This document shows, in pieces, positions 15,991 through 24,569 of a DNA stretch of 36,945 nucleotides. The position numbers and the translations under genes were made by a program. How positions within the stretch are numbered: the stretch's first letter is position 1; each line of letters begins with the position of its first letter. The notes beneath the pieces are model-generated. The model made no database searches, was not told the origin of the DNA, and saw only the letters and a program-made list of their open reading frames with translations. Source of the DNA: an uncultured Pirellulaceae bacterium (lineage in GTDB: Bacteria > Planctomycetota > Planctomycetia > Pirellulales > Pirellulaceae); contig CALDYR010000046.1 of the NCBI GenBank assembly GCA_937944405.1, positions 1 to 36,945 of the forward strand. Reading direction: 5' to 3'.

Positions 15991-18900
15991 ATGGCATTCT
16001 CAAGTGCGCTGCAGGAACATGCAGTGTTCCTGTATTTTTCCAGTAGCATCAAACGGAAGCTTCTTTTGATGCTGGGTATCGTCGCGGTTTTGCCGATGGC
16101 GATTCTCGGTTACACCATGTATACCGCCGCATCTGGCGGTATTATGTCTCAGGCGTTCGCTCAGTTGACCGCGATTCGTACTGTTAAGGCGAAACAGATT
16201 GAAGATTACTTCCAACAGATCGACAGTCAAATTAGTACCTTCAGTGAAAACCAGATGGTCGTCGATGCGATGAAGCAGTTTCCTGTAGCACTCCAAAGCA
16301 TCCGTAACGAAATAAACATCGAAGATGCTCAACTGGATAAAATGAAACAATCATTGTTGGGTTACTACAGTAACGAATTTGGTGCCGAATACGTCAAGCA
16401 AACGGGGAACAGACCGGATCTTCGTGCCCAAATGAGGCCACTGGACTTGGACTCAATTTATCTCCAGTACCAGTACATCTCAAACAACCCCAATCCTCTG
16501 GGGGCCAAGGAGAACTTGAACTCCGCACCTGACGGATCCAACTACAGCAAACTTCATGACAAATTTCACCCGATTGTTCGCAATTACCTACGCAAGTTTC
16601 AATATTACGATATTTTCTTGTGTGATCTTGATTCGGGAGACATCGTGTACTCCGTCTATAAAGAAATGGATTACACGACATCTCTGATTGACGGACCTTA
16701 CGCCAAAACAAACTTCGGAAAAGCCTTCCGCCTGGCCGCTGCGGCGGACAACAGAGACGACGTCTTCTTGGTCGACTACGAGACCTATACGCCGTCTTAC
16801 GAAGCACCAGCATCTTTCATTTCGTCACCCATTTTCGATGGCAACAAGAAAATCGGTGTCGCGATCTTCCAGATGCCAATTGGACGTATCTCCAGCATTC
16901 TGGATGAACGTACCGGTCTAGGAAAATCAGGTGAAACTTACGCCGTGGGCCCTGACAACCTGTTCCGAAACGACTCACGATTCTTGAAGGATCTCGGATT
17001 AGAAACCACCATTATCAACCCCGCGTTGCCGGTAACGACCCAAGCTGTATCAGACGTTTTCCAGTCTGGAAGTTCGGGTACCCAGATCATCGATGATTAC
17101 CGTGGGGCTCCGGTGCTAAGTTCATGGTCACCGATTACGATCTACAAGGGTGGTAAGGGACAATCCCCCATTAAATGGGCTTTGATGTCTGAGATCGACC
17201 TTGCTGAAGTTCGTGCTCCTATCGCCGCGACCGGTATGTTGTATCAATCGAGTGCGGTGATTTTGATCGGTACCGCGTTTGGTACGTTTTTGACGTTCTG
17301 GTTTGCGAGACGTATTTCTGAACAAGCGAACTCGATTAACGACATGCTCTCGAGCATCGGTATTGGTATGTTTGACGCTCGTGCGGAAAAGATCACCAAC
17401 GACGAACTTGGCGACGTTGCGATCGCGCTCAATGCGATGTGTGACAACACGCTGACGCTGATTCAGTCCAACGACGAACGGCAAGAGATTCAGAACTCGA
17501 TCGAGTCTCTGATCGGCGAGATGGAAAGTATCGCGGCCGGTGACTTGACCATTAACGCCGACGTGAAGGAAGATATTACCGGTGCGATCGCCGGTACCGT
17601 TAACCACATGACCGAACAACTTCGATCGATTGTTTCTCGTGTACAAGTCGCGACCAACCAGGTGACCTCGTCCGCCGGTTCGTTCGCCTTGTTCTCCAAC
17701 CAGCTATCTGAAGAAACGGATGCTCAGGCCAACGAGATTGAAACCGCGTCTAACCGCGTTCTGCACATTACGGATCAGATTAAATTGGTGGCCGATCAAT
17801 CTAACGACTCTGCGACGGTTGCGAAACAGGCTCGTGAAACGGCCTCCCGTGGCCTGGCAGCGGTGACCAACACCGTTGAAGGTATGGATCGTATCCGTGA
17901 ACAGGTACAGGCGACATCCAAAAGGATTAAGCGTCTGGGTGAATCGTCTCAAGAGATTGGCGAGATCGTTCAATTGATTTCTGATATTGCTGACCGTACC
18001 TCGATTCTGGCTTTGAACGCGTCGATTCAGGCGGCCATGGCCGGTGACGCAGGACAGGGTTTTGCGGTGGTTGCCGAAGAGGTCGAGCGTCTGGCGGAAC
18101 GATCCACCGATGCGACCAAGCAGATTTCGACACTGATTAAAGCAATTCAGAACGAAACGTCTGAAGCGATCACCGACATGGAAGAGTCGACGCGCGAGGT
18201 GGTCGAAGGATCCGAACTGGCCACTCAGGCGGGTCAAACGCTGGACGAAATTGACAAGGTTTCCCAGCAGTTGGAATATCTGATTTCAGAAGTATCATCA
18301 TCTGCGACCGAACAGGCGAACGCAGCGACCGAAATTGCTTCTACGATGGCTCACATTTCTGATTCGACCAAGCAATCGGCGGACCGGTCTCGTACCGCGA
18401 CGCAATCGGTTGGCCAACTTTCTTCACTTGCGACCCAACTTCGTGAATCGGTTTCTCAATTTAACCTTGGTATCGAAAACCCAGCCGAAGCCCAAGTCCT
18501 GGGGGAATTGGCTACCATGGTCGAAGGCGTCGGTAACTTGCGAGACGTTTCCCACAACATGGGGCCGACTCAATTGTGCCGCTTGGCCTACACCAGCGCC
18601 CGAGCACAAAATTGCACCGATGAAGAAATTACCAATATCGTTGAAACCGCCCGTAAGAACAATCCTGAGAAAAGTTTGACGGGCATGCTGTTGCACACTA
18701 ACACAAGATTCTTACAAGTGTTAGAAGGGCCATACGCTCAGGTTATCGCGCTGTACGAAAAAATTGCGAAAGACAAACGTCACATTGGCTCTCGCATTCG
18801 ATTCTGCGAACCGGCCAAAGCTCGGCACTTCTCGAACTGGGGCATGGGTTCTAAAGCCATCACCAGTGATCAACTCAAAGCACGCACCGATGGGCAACGG

Positions 18901-19005
18901 AACTACTACTCCGCAATGCTAAACTTCGATGAGGATTTATACACCGAAGAAGGCATGAAGAAGCTGAAAAAGTTCCTCACCGAAGCTGAAGTTTCCGTTG
19001 GCTAG
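15991..19005 (+). CDS. Chemoreceptor with Cache-like sensor and C-terminal BLUF blue-light domain
   Basis: A 1004-residue methyl-accepting chemotaxis protein. TM1 is at about 22-42 and TM2 at 418-438. Between them is a large periplasmic region whose YDIFLCD, VYSVYKE and GPYAKTN motifs resemble double-Cache receptors. Two HAMP-like segments follow (about 437-490 and 500-550), then the signalling hairpin with its tip around [15 protein letters not shown] (671-685). A BLUF domain occupies about 856-955: Y867, N891, Q909, W950 and M952 have the spacing of the photoactive residues Y21, N45, Q63, W104 and M106 of AppA. The expected output is control of CheA by both a periplasmic ligand and blue light through FAD. 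There is no CheR-binding C-terminal pentapeptide. ATG 15991 follows AGAGG at an 8-base spacing. The CheW gene precedes it and the CheA gene follows. Confidence 0.93.
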   Translation: MAFSSALQEHAVFLYFSSSIKRKLLLMLGIVAVLPMAILGYTMYTAASGGIMSQAFAQLTAIRTVKAKQIEDYFQQIDSQISTFSENQMVVDAMKQFPVALQSIRNEINIEDAQLDKMKQSLLGYYSNEFGAEYVKQTGNRPDLRAQMRPLDLDSIYLQYQYISNNPNPLGAKENLNSAPDGSNYSKLHDKFHPIVRNYLRKFQYYDIFLCDLDSGDIVYSVYKEMDYTTSLIDGPYAKTNFGKAFRLAAAADNRDDVFLVDYETYTPSYEAPASFISSPIFDGNKKIGVAIFQMPIGRISSILDERTGLGKSGETYAVGPDNLFRNDSRFLKDLGLETTIINPALPVTTQAVSDVFQSGSSGTQIIDDYRGAPVLSSWSPITIYKGGKGQSPIKWALMSEIDLAEVRAPIAATGMLYQSSAVILIGTAFGTFLTFWFARRISEQANSINDMLSSIGIGMFDARAEKITNDELGDVAIALNAMCDNTLTLIQSNDERQEIQNSIESLIGEMESIAAGDLTINADVKEDITGAIAGTVNHMTEQLRSIVSRVQVATNQVTSSAGSFALFSNQLSEETDAQANEIETASNRVLHITDQIKLVADQSNDSATVAKQARETASRGLAAVTNTVEGMDRIREQVQATSKRIKRLGESSQEIGEIVQLISDIADRTSILALNASIQAAMAGDAGQGFAVVAEEVERLAERSTDATKQISTLIKAIQNETSEAITDMEESTREVVEGSELATQAGQTLDEIDKVSQQLEYLISEVSSSATEQANAATEIASTMAHISDSTKQSADRSRTATQSVGQLSSLATQLRESVSQFNLGIENPAEAQVLGELATMVEGVGNLRDVSHNMGPTQLCRLAYTSARAQNCTDEEITNIVETARKNNPEKSLTGMLLHTNTRFLQVLEGPYAQVIALYEKIAKDKRHIGSRIRFCEPAKARHFSNWGMGSKAITSDQLKARTDGQRNYYSAMLNFDEDLYTEEGMKKLKKFLTEAEVSVG

Positions 19006-19064
19006 AACACTTTCGCGCCAATCCGATCTCGCCGTAGCACCTTGATGCGACGTGATCGAAGATT

Positions 19065-19129
19065 GGAAGATCACCGAACCCGCGTCGACCGAGCTTCACT
19101 TTCGGTCGACGCCGTTGGGGAGATCTTCC
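19065..19129 (+). promoter_or_regulatory. Two-tier hairpin in the leader of the CheA gene
   Basis: The inner stem is perfect over 11 bp: GCGTCGACCGA (19082-19092) with TCGGTCGACGC (19102-19112), loop of 9. An outer 8-bp stem, GGAAGATC (19065-19072) with GATCTTCC (19122-19129), encloses it. No U-tract follows, so simple termination is unlikely. It lies in the 229-base gap between the receptor and CheA, 105 bases before the CheA ATG. It may be an RNA processing or stability element, an attenuator or a protein-binding site. Confidence 0.65.
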
Positions 19130-19234
19130 CAAAACTTTGCAACGCTCCCCTCGCCATGTGTTGCATGACGAACCCGAAACGTTCGCCGCCACGCCCCATT
19201 AAACACCCAAGTCAACGGCTTGACAGGAAATTCT

Positions 19235-22200
19235 ATGTCTGAGAATAGCAACGACGGTCTCAAGGAAGTAATTCAACAGCTCAACGCCGGCGGTAATATG
19301 TCGCCCGAATTTGTTGAAATTTTCAGCGCAGAAGCCGAAGAGCATTTGCGCACAATCTATGAAGGATTGGACCGAATGGGAAACGAACCTAGCGACATGG
19401 TGGCTTTGGGAGATGTGAGGCGGGCGGCTCACACGTTAAAAGGGGCCGCCGGTGCGGTCGGAGCCGAAGCCGTCACGCGGTTAGCCCATCGCATGGAAGA
19501 CCTGCTTGACCTGCTGGCTGATCGAAAACAATCCGCCAGCCGATCGCAAATTCTACTGCTGCTATCGACCGCAGATCAGCTAGAGGACATCACCACCGGC
19601 AAGTTTGAAGTTGATTCCTCCGCTAAAACACTGGTCGAAACTTACGCCAGTTACGCAGCAGAGATGGCAGTGATGACCGGCGGTGCGTTCGCCCAAACAC
19701 AACCGGCCAATCCCGCCCCCGCAACATCAGCCAACCCGCCCACTCAAGGCGTCGCCGATGATGTAGTCGCACAAGCACTCGCCTTACTGGAATCGCAGGA
19801 CGCGACAGCCGCAACAAACGGCCGCGCCCAGCCTGCCGTCCCTGCCCCTGCCCCTGTCCCGGCCTTTTCGGTCGCCGAAGTATCCGAACAAGTACGTGCC
19901 GGCGGCAACATTCCGGCCGAACTTATGGAGATCTTTAGCGAAGAGGCCGAAGACCACATGCGGACCATCTACGACGGGCTGGATAGACTGCGCACCGACA
20001 GCAACGACACGGTCGCATTGGGAGACATTCGCCGCGCGTCTCACACACTAAAGGGCGCAGCCGGAGCGGTCGGTTTCGAAGCCATCACGCGACTGTCGCA
20101 CCGCATGGAAGATCTATTGGATCACCTAGCCGACAACAACCTCACCGTTACCGGCCAACAGATCGAACTGCTGCTCGAAACGGCCGACCAACTTCAGGAT
20201 CTAACGACAACTGAAATCGATTTCGATCGAGCCACCGCGACCTTGGTCCAGCTCTACACCGCCTACCATAACGAGATGATCAGCTTGGGAGTTTCGAACG
20301 TGGCGACAGCCAATCAATCGTCCGAAATTTTGGCAAATGATTCCGCCAACGAAGCACGCGCGCTGACTGAAGCTACTGCCGCAACCGAAACCGAAGCCGC
20401 GCTCGCGAAACTAGAATCTGTATCCGCCGAATATGTCTCCGCCCAGCCTGTTGCGGCCGCTCAAACGCCTGTTGCGGTCGCCCAAACAGCAGACCAATCG
20501 CCAGACCAATCGCCAGACCAATCGGCAGCCAAACCGGAGCCTAAACAGGCCGCAGCCGAACAAGGGAAAGAAGCAACACAGTACTTGCGTGTTCCGCTGG
20601 ATCGTTTGGACAACCTAGTTGCGTTGGTGGGCGAAATGGTCGTCAACCGGTCAGCTTTCTATCAACGTCTTTCCGATTTAGAAAGCCGCATCGAAGATAT
20701 GGGCATGGCGTTGGCGCGTTTCCGTGGCGTAGCTCATGATGTTGAGACCCGCTACAGCGTCGAGGCATTAAAAAGTGGAACGCGTGACAAAAGCAGCATG
20801 CTCGGCGCCAACATCGGCAGCGTTTTCGCCGGCAATGCAAACCGCACCGACGAACTGGATTCTTTAGAATTCGATCGTTACACCGAATTCCATCTATTGG
20901 CTCGTACCTTGTCCGAAGCCACCAACGACGTTGCGGTCATCACCGGTGAATTTCGCACGCTGCATGGTGATTTCGATGCATTGCTGGGCCGCCAACAGCG
21001 ACTCAATCGTGACGCCCAAGACAGCTTGATGCACATCCGCATGGTTCCGGTCAGCAACATCGTCAATCGGCTCGATCGAACCGTCCGCAGTGTCTCAAAT
21101 AAACTGGGCAAAAAAGTCGACTTGGTGGTCAAGGGCGAAGGTACCGAACTGGACAAAACCGTCCTTGAGGAAATCACCGATCCACTATTACACTTAGTTC
21201 GCAACGCGCTTGATCACGGCATCGAATCTCCTAAGGATAGGGTCGCCGCAGGAAAACCCGCCAACGCGACGCTGCAGATCGAAGCCCTCAATCAAGGCAC
21301 CCAAGTCACGATCCGCGTCTCCGATGATGGAGGCGGTTTGAATTTGAACAAAATTCGCCAACGGGCCATTGAACGGGGCATGATCCAAGAAGATCAAACC
21401 CTATCCAAAGACGAATTGAGTTCATTGATCTTCCTGCCCGGTTTCAGCACCGCGGCGAAACTTACCGATATTTCGGGACGCGGTGTAGGCATGGACGTCG
21501 TGCGCGATGCGGTCCAACGCCTCAAAGGTTCGATCTCGGTCAACAGCGAAGCCGGCCAAGGGTCAACTTTCACCGTTCACCTGCCAACCACCCTGGCCGT
21601 GTCGCGGGCGCTGTTGATTGAATCCAACGGCCAACTTTTCGCGATCCCGATGCAGGCGGTGCAACAAATTCTGCGATTGGATCCATCCAACGTCAGCAGA
21701 GTCGGAAATCAACCGATCGTGAATTTGGGGGATCGTACCGTACGGCTCAAAGAGATGGCGATTCACCTACAAATGCGGCCCGAAGACAAAGCGGCCTTCA
21801 ACGAAGCGAAACCCCTGCTTTTGATTCGTACCGGTGACGATGAAATGGCCATCACCGTTGATCACATTGATGGTGGACAGGACATCGTGGTCAAGACACT
21901 CGGAGACCATTTGGCCAGCGTGCCTGGACTGATCGGTGCCACGATCGCCGGTGACGGAACCGTGATCCCAATTCTTGACCCGGCTGACCTTGTGGGGCAA
22001 CGCAGCATCAACCGTGCTGCCTCCACGTTCTCTAACAGCAGTGAAGTCGCCACCGTCGACCGTCGCCGAACCGCGATGGTGATCGACGATTCCATTTCGG
22101 TCCGGCGCGTGACGACGAACCTACTACGATCTTCAGGATGGGACGTTTTAAGCGCCAAAGACGGCGTCGACGCCTTGGAGGTTTTATCCGCTGCCGAAAC

Positions 22201-22456
22201 ACCGCCCGACGTCTTCCTCTGCGACATGGAAATGCCGCGCATGGATGGGATCGAACTGGTCGGCCGACTCCGCAACCAACCCGAATTCCACTTCACGCCG
22301 ATCGTGATGGTCACCTCTCGTGCCGGTGAAAAGCATCGCAAAATGGCCGCTGACGCCGGTGCCGATGAACATGTTGTCAAACCATTCAACGACGAACACT
22401 TAATCGGATTGATCACGCAAATGGTCAATGATGCTCGTGAGTTGGTTAACGCTTAA
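19235..22456 (+). CDS. CheA-type hybrid kinase with two Hpt domains and a receiver (PixL/ChpA-like)
   Basis: A 1073-residue histidine kinase. ATG 19235 is preceded by AGGA; an upstream TTG at 19220 is less likely. Two similar Hpt domains come first, with phosphorylatable H66 and H270 in S/A-H-T-L-K-G-A-A-G-A-V-G. A disordered linker (about 360-445) includes a 12-bp triple repeat (D-Q-S-P). Then come the dimerisation region (about 450-610), the ATP-binding domain (N box HLVRNALDHG near 653-662, G boxes DDGGG near 697 and GRGVGMD near 748), a CheW-like domain (about 790-920) and a receiver with phosphoacceptor D997 and K1049. This order matches PixL and, with fewer Hpt units, ChpA of type IV pilus systems. 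The dimerisation region is longer than usual. Confidence 0.95.
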   Translation: MSENSNDGLKEVIQQLNAGGNMSPEFVEIFSAEAEEHLRTIYEGLDRMGNEPSDMVALGDVRRAAHTLKGAAGAVGAEAVTRLAHRMEDLLDLLADRKQSASRSQILLLLSTADQLEDITTGKFEVDSSAKTLVETYASYAAEMAVMTGGAFAQTQPANPAPATSANPPTQGVADDVVAQALALLESQDATAATNGRAQPAVPAPAPVPAFSVAEVSEQVRAGGNIPAELMEIFSEEAEDHMRTIYDGLDRLRTDSNDTVALGDIRRASHTLKGAAGAVGFEAITRLSHRMEDLLDHLADNNLTVTGQQIELLLETADQLQDLTTTEIDFDRATATLVQLYTAYHNEMISLGVSNVATANQSSEILANDSANEARALTEATAATETEAALAKLESVSAEYVSAQPVAAAQTPVAVAQTADQSPDQSPDQSAAKPEPKQAAAEQGKEATQYLRVPLDRLDNLVALVGEMVVNRSAFYQRLSDLESRIEDMGMALARFRGVAHDVETRYSVEALKSGTRDKSSMLGANIGSVFAGNANRTDELDSLEFDRYTEFHLLARTLSEATNDVAVITGEFRTLHGDFDALLGRQQRLNRDAQDSLMHIRMVPVSNIVNRLDRTVRSVSNKLGKKVDLVVKGEGTELDKTVLEEITDPLLHLVRNALDHGIESPKDRVAAGKPANATLQIEALNQGTQVTIRVSDDGGGLNLNKIRQRAIERGMIQEDQTLSKDELSSLIFLPGFSTAAKLTDISGRGVGMDVVRDAVQRLKGSISVNSEAGQGSTFTVHLPTTLAVSRALLIESNGQLFAIPMQAVQQILRLDPSNVSRVGNQPIVNLGDRTVRLKEMAIHLQMRPEDKAAFNEAKPLLLIRTGDDEMAITVDHIDGGQDIVVKTLGDHLASVPGLIGATIAGDGTVIPILDPADLVGQRSINRAASTFSNSSEVATVDRRRTAMVIDDSISVRRVTTNLLRSSGWDVLSAKDGVDALEVLSAAETPPDVFLCDMEMPRMDGIELVGRLRNQPEFHFTPIVMVTSRAGEKHRKMAADAGADEHVVKPFNDEHLIGLITQMVNDARELVNA
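20491..20524 (+). repeat. 12-bp triple repeat in the CheA linker
   Basis: AGACCAATCGCC occurs at 20491 and 20503, and as a partial copy at 20515-20524, encoding D-Q-S-P units in the disordered linker. Copy number changes would stay in frame. Confidence 0.85.
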
Positions 22457-22593
22457 TCGTGCCGCCTTATTCGGCCAAATGCGCGTAAATCTCCGAAGGA
22501 TTGAACTGAGCAGCCGCTTAAAAGTCGAATAAATTAAAATCAGCGCCGCCCAAGGCAACGGCGGACATCTGGACAAACGCAAAAGAGTTTCCT

Positions 22594-23619
22594 ATGACGA
22601 CATTCACCACTAGCGACCTCACGGCAGCGGTTCAGGCCACCGTCATCGCCCCCAAACAACAACAGGTGGTCACCTGCGTGACCGGCGGTTATCGATTTGC
22701 ATTACCAACCACGCATCTATCAGGTGTTTATCAGGTCGCCCGTCAACAGATGGACAAGGACATGGATATGCTGACGACGCCTGAAGGTGAACTCCCGGTG
22801 GCGTCGCTTTCGACGTTGCTGTCGCTTCATCTTGGCATCGACCTCCCCCCTAGCGAAGACGAACGTGCTTTGGTCGCAATCCGCAGCGGCAACCAGGTCG
22901 CTACCCTCCGCGTGGGGCAGGTGTCGCGTCCGATCGATGTGCCAAACAATCATTGGCATCGTTTACCTGCCGTCGCGCGCCCCGGGGATAAGAACCACCT
23001 CTTTTCCCACATTGTCACCCTCGCACCTGAGAGTCAAGATCCCAACGACGCGCTGGCGTTAGTGGTCAACCCGATCAACGCGTTACAATTTCAGAACGAC
23101 GCGCCTGCCCCGGCAGACGTTTCCACCACAGCGCGTCCATTACTTTCTGATAAAGGTCTGCCCCAACGACGTGGCAGCGGCCAGCTATTGGCATTCGTCC
23201 CCGAAGACGTGCCCCGCCAACAATTAAACTTTGTGTTCTGCCTCCCCTTGGCCGCAGTAGCCGAAGTCGTCACGGGGCACACGACGATGAAGTCGCCGAT
23301 TGCCAACGACATCTTTGACGGTTATATCCTGTGGCGGAAGATGCCCATCCCGATCGTTAAACTGGGATCCGTTTTCAGCATGAATCGCATCAAAGAGGAC
23401 AATCGCAAACGCCAACGGAGCCGTCGTTTGGTCATCGCCCGAGCCAGTGGACATCGCTACGTTGGCTTCTACGCCCAAACTCAAATGCAATCTATGAAAG
23501 CCCCCACATCGATGTCGACAGAATTCGAAGAACTCTCAGGCACACCTCACTTGGGCGCCTTCGAGACCGACTGCGGAGCGATGGTAATCCCCAACCTCGA
23601 AAAGTTACTGGACGGTTAG
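22594..23619 (+). CDS. CheW-like protein with two degenerate coupling domains
   Basis: A 341-residue soluble protein closing the taxis cluster, 137 bases after CheA. Two CheW-like halves can be made out. Residues 20-165 (VVTCVTGGYRFALPTTHLSG ... ARPGD) and 190-340 (LLAFVPEDV ... NFVFCLPLAAVAEVV ... VIPNLEKLL) each show the CheW beta-barrel start and the position-defining F-x-L-P pattern. Both lack the usual R-G-V-I-N-L-R-G core, having instead weak equivalents such as DGYILWRKMPIPIVKL. It may be an adaptor for CheA or for the BLUF receptor, or a divergent PilI/ChpC/ChpE-like accessory. ATG 22594 has AAGAG upstream. Assignment as CheW-like is by pattern only. Confidence 0.75.
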   Translation: MTTFTTSDLTAAVQATVIAPKQQQVVTCVTGGYRFALPTTHLSGVYQVARQQMDKDMDMLTTPEGELPVASLSTLLSLHLGIDLPPSEDERALVAIRSGNQVATLRVGQVSRPIDVPNNHWHRLPAVARPGDKNHLFSHIVTLAPESQDPNDALALVVNPINALQFQNDAPAPADVSTTARPLLSDKGLPQRRGSGQLLAFVPEDVPRQQLNFVFCLPLAAVAEVVTGHTTMKSPIANDIFDGYILWRKMPIPIVKLGSVFSMNRIKEDNRKRQRSRRLVIARASGHRYVGFYAQTQMQSMKAPTSMSTEFEELSGTPHLGAFETDCGAMVIPNLEKLLDG

Positions 23620-23690
23620 CCCTAGCGGAAAACGACGTAGTGCGCTGCCAAAGCTACAAAAGGGGTTCGGTAACATAATCCGTTTTGGCA

Positions 23691-23725
23691 ATAGCCACGG
23701 TTACTGAATGTTCAACCGTGGTTAT
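23691..23725. terminator. Hairpin between convergent genes, possible bidirectional terminator
   Basis: ATAGCCACGGTT (23691-23702) pairs with AACCGTGGTTAT (23714-23725) with one G-T wobble across an 11-base loop. It lies 71 bases beyond the CheW-like gene and 105 from the stop of pgl. No U-tract follows on either strand, so its termination role is an inference from position. Confidence 0.45.
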
Positions 23726-23829
23726 CGCCCAAACGGCTCAGCCAAAAATCAAGCTTTGACAAAGCAATAGGTTAAAATTGAAAATTGCTGGTACCAGGAA
23801 AATCGCCGGTGCCAGTTTACAACTTGAAT

Positions 23830-24546
23830 TTACAGCTTCGCCGCGGCCGCCTGATCTAAAAAGAACAACAGTTCCCCAGATTTTGGCTGGACATGGGTGG
23901 CCGGGTATTGGATTCCGGATCCGTCTTTTACCGTTGCCAACACATCGGCTTTTCCACCGCCGGTGATCAGGAATACGACTTGTTTGGCGTTGTTAATAAC
24001 GGGGCCGGTAATGGTCACGCGTTTCTGTCCGCTGTCGGGATGAACGGCGACGTCGCAAATTTTCTCCGAGGTCAACAGGTCCATTTGATGAGGGAAAATC
24101 GAAGCGGTATGCCCGTCGCCTCCCATTCCTAAAATCATCAAATCAAACACTGGCAGACCATTTTCTCCAGTCGCCACATTGTCGGTGATGGTCCGCCCAT
24201 AGCGATCGGCCTCCGCGTTGGGATCGCTTTCTCCGATGACGCGCTGGACGTTGGTGACCGGAATTTCGATTTGATCAAGCAATAGTTTTCTACATTCACC
24301 GTAATTGCTTTGCGGATCCTCGGGCGCGACGCAACGTTCATCTCCCCAGAAAAAATGTAGCCTCGACCAATCGATCGCTTCCCGATGGTTTGCGGCCAGT
24401 TCTTCGAACAGGAGTTTCGGCGTACTCCCCCCGGAGAGACAAACGGTGATCGAATCCTGATCGAGATTGTTCACGTAGTCACGAAAACATTTAGCAAACT
24501 CGACCGCAACGCTAGGATTATCAGCGAAAATTTTTACCTCAGCCAT
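23830..24546 (-). CDS. pgl: 6-phosphogluconolactonase
   Basis: Hydrolyses 6-phosphogluconolactone to 6-phosphogluconate, the second step of the oxidative pentose phosphate pathway, in the cytoplasm. The 238-residue length is typical of the DevB/SOL family. Conserved blocks are LSGGSTPK (35-42) near the N-terminus, the FFWGDERCV segment followed by S-N-Y, and LGMGGDGHTASIFP, which holds the catalytic histidine. Transcribed on the minus strand it starts 23 bases after the zwf stop, so the two are almost certainly one transcript. The C-terminus ends in a short Ala-rich tail. Confidence 0.95.
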   Translation of the reverse strand: MAEVKIFADNPSVAVEFAKCFRDYVNNLDQDSITVCLSGGSTPKLLFEELAANHREAIDWSRLHFFWGDERCVAPEDPQSNYGECRKLLLDQIEIPVTNVQRVIGESDPNAEADRYGRTITDNVATGENGLPVFDLMILGMGGDGHTASIFPHQMDLLTSEKICDVAVHPDSGQKRVTITGPVINNAKQVVFLITGGGKADVLATVKDGSGIQYPATHVQPKSGELLFFLDQAAAAKL

Positions 24547-24569
24547 GATCTCTTCTCAGCCTGTCAGAT

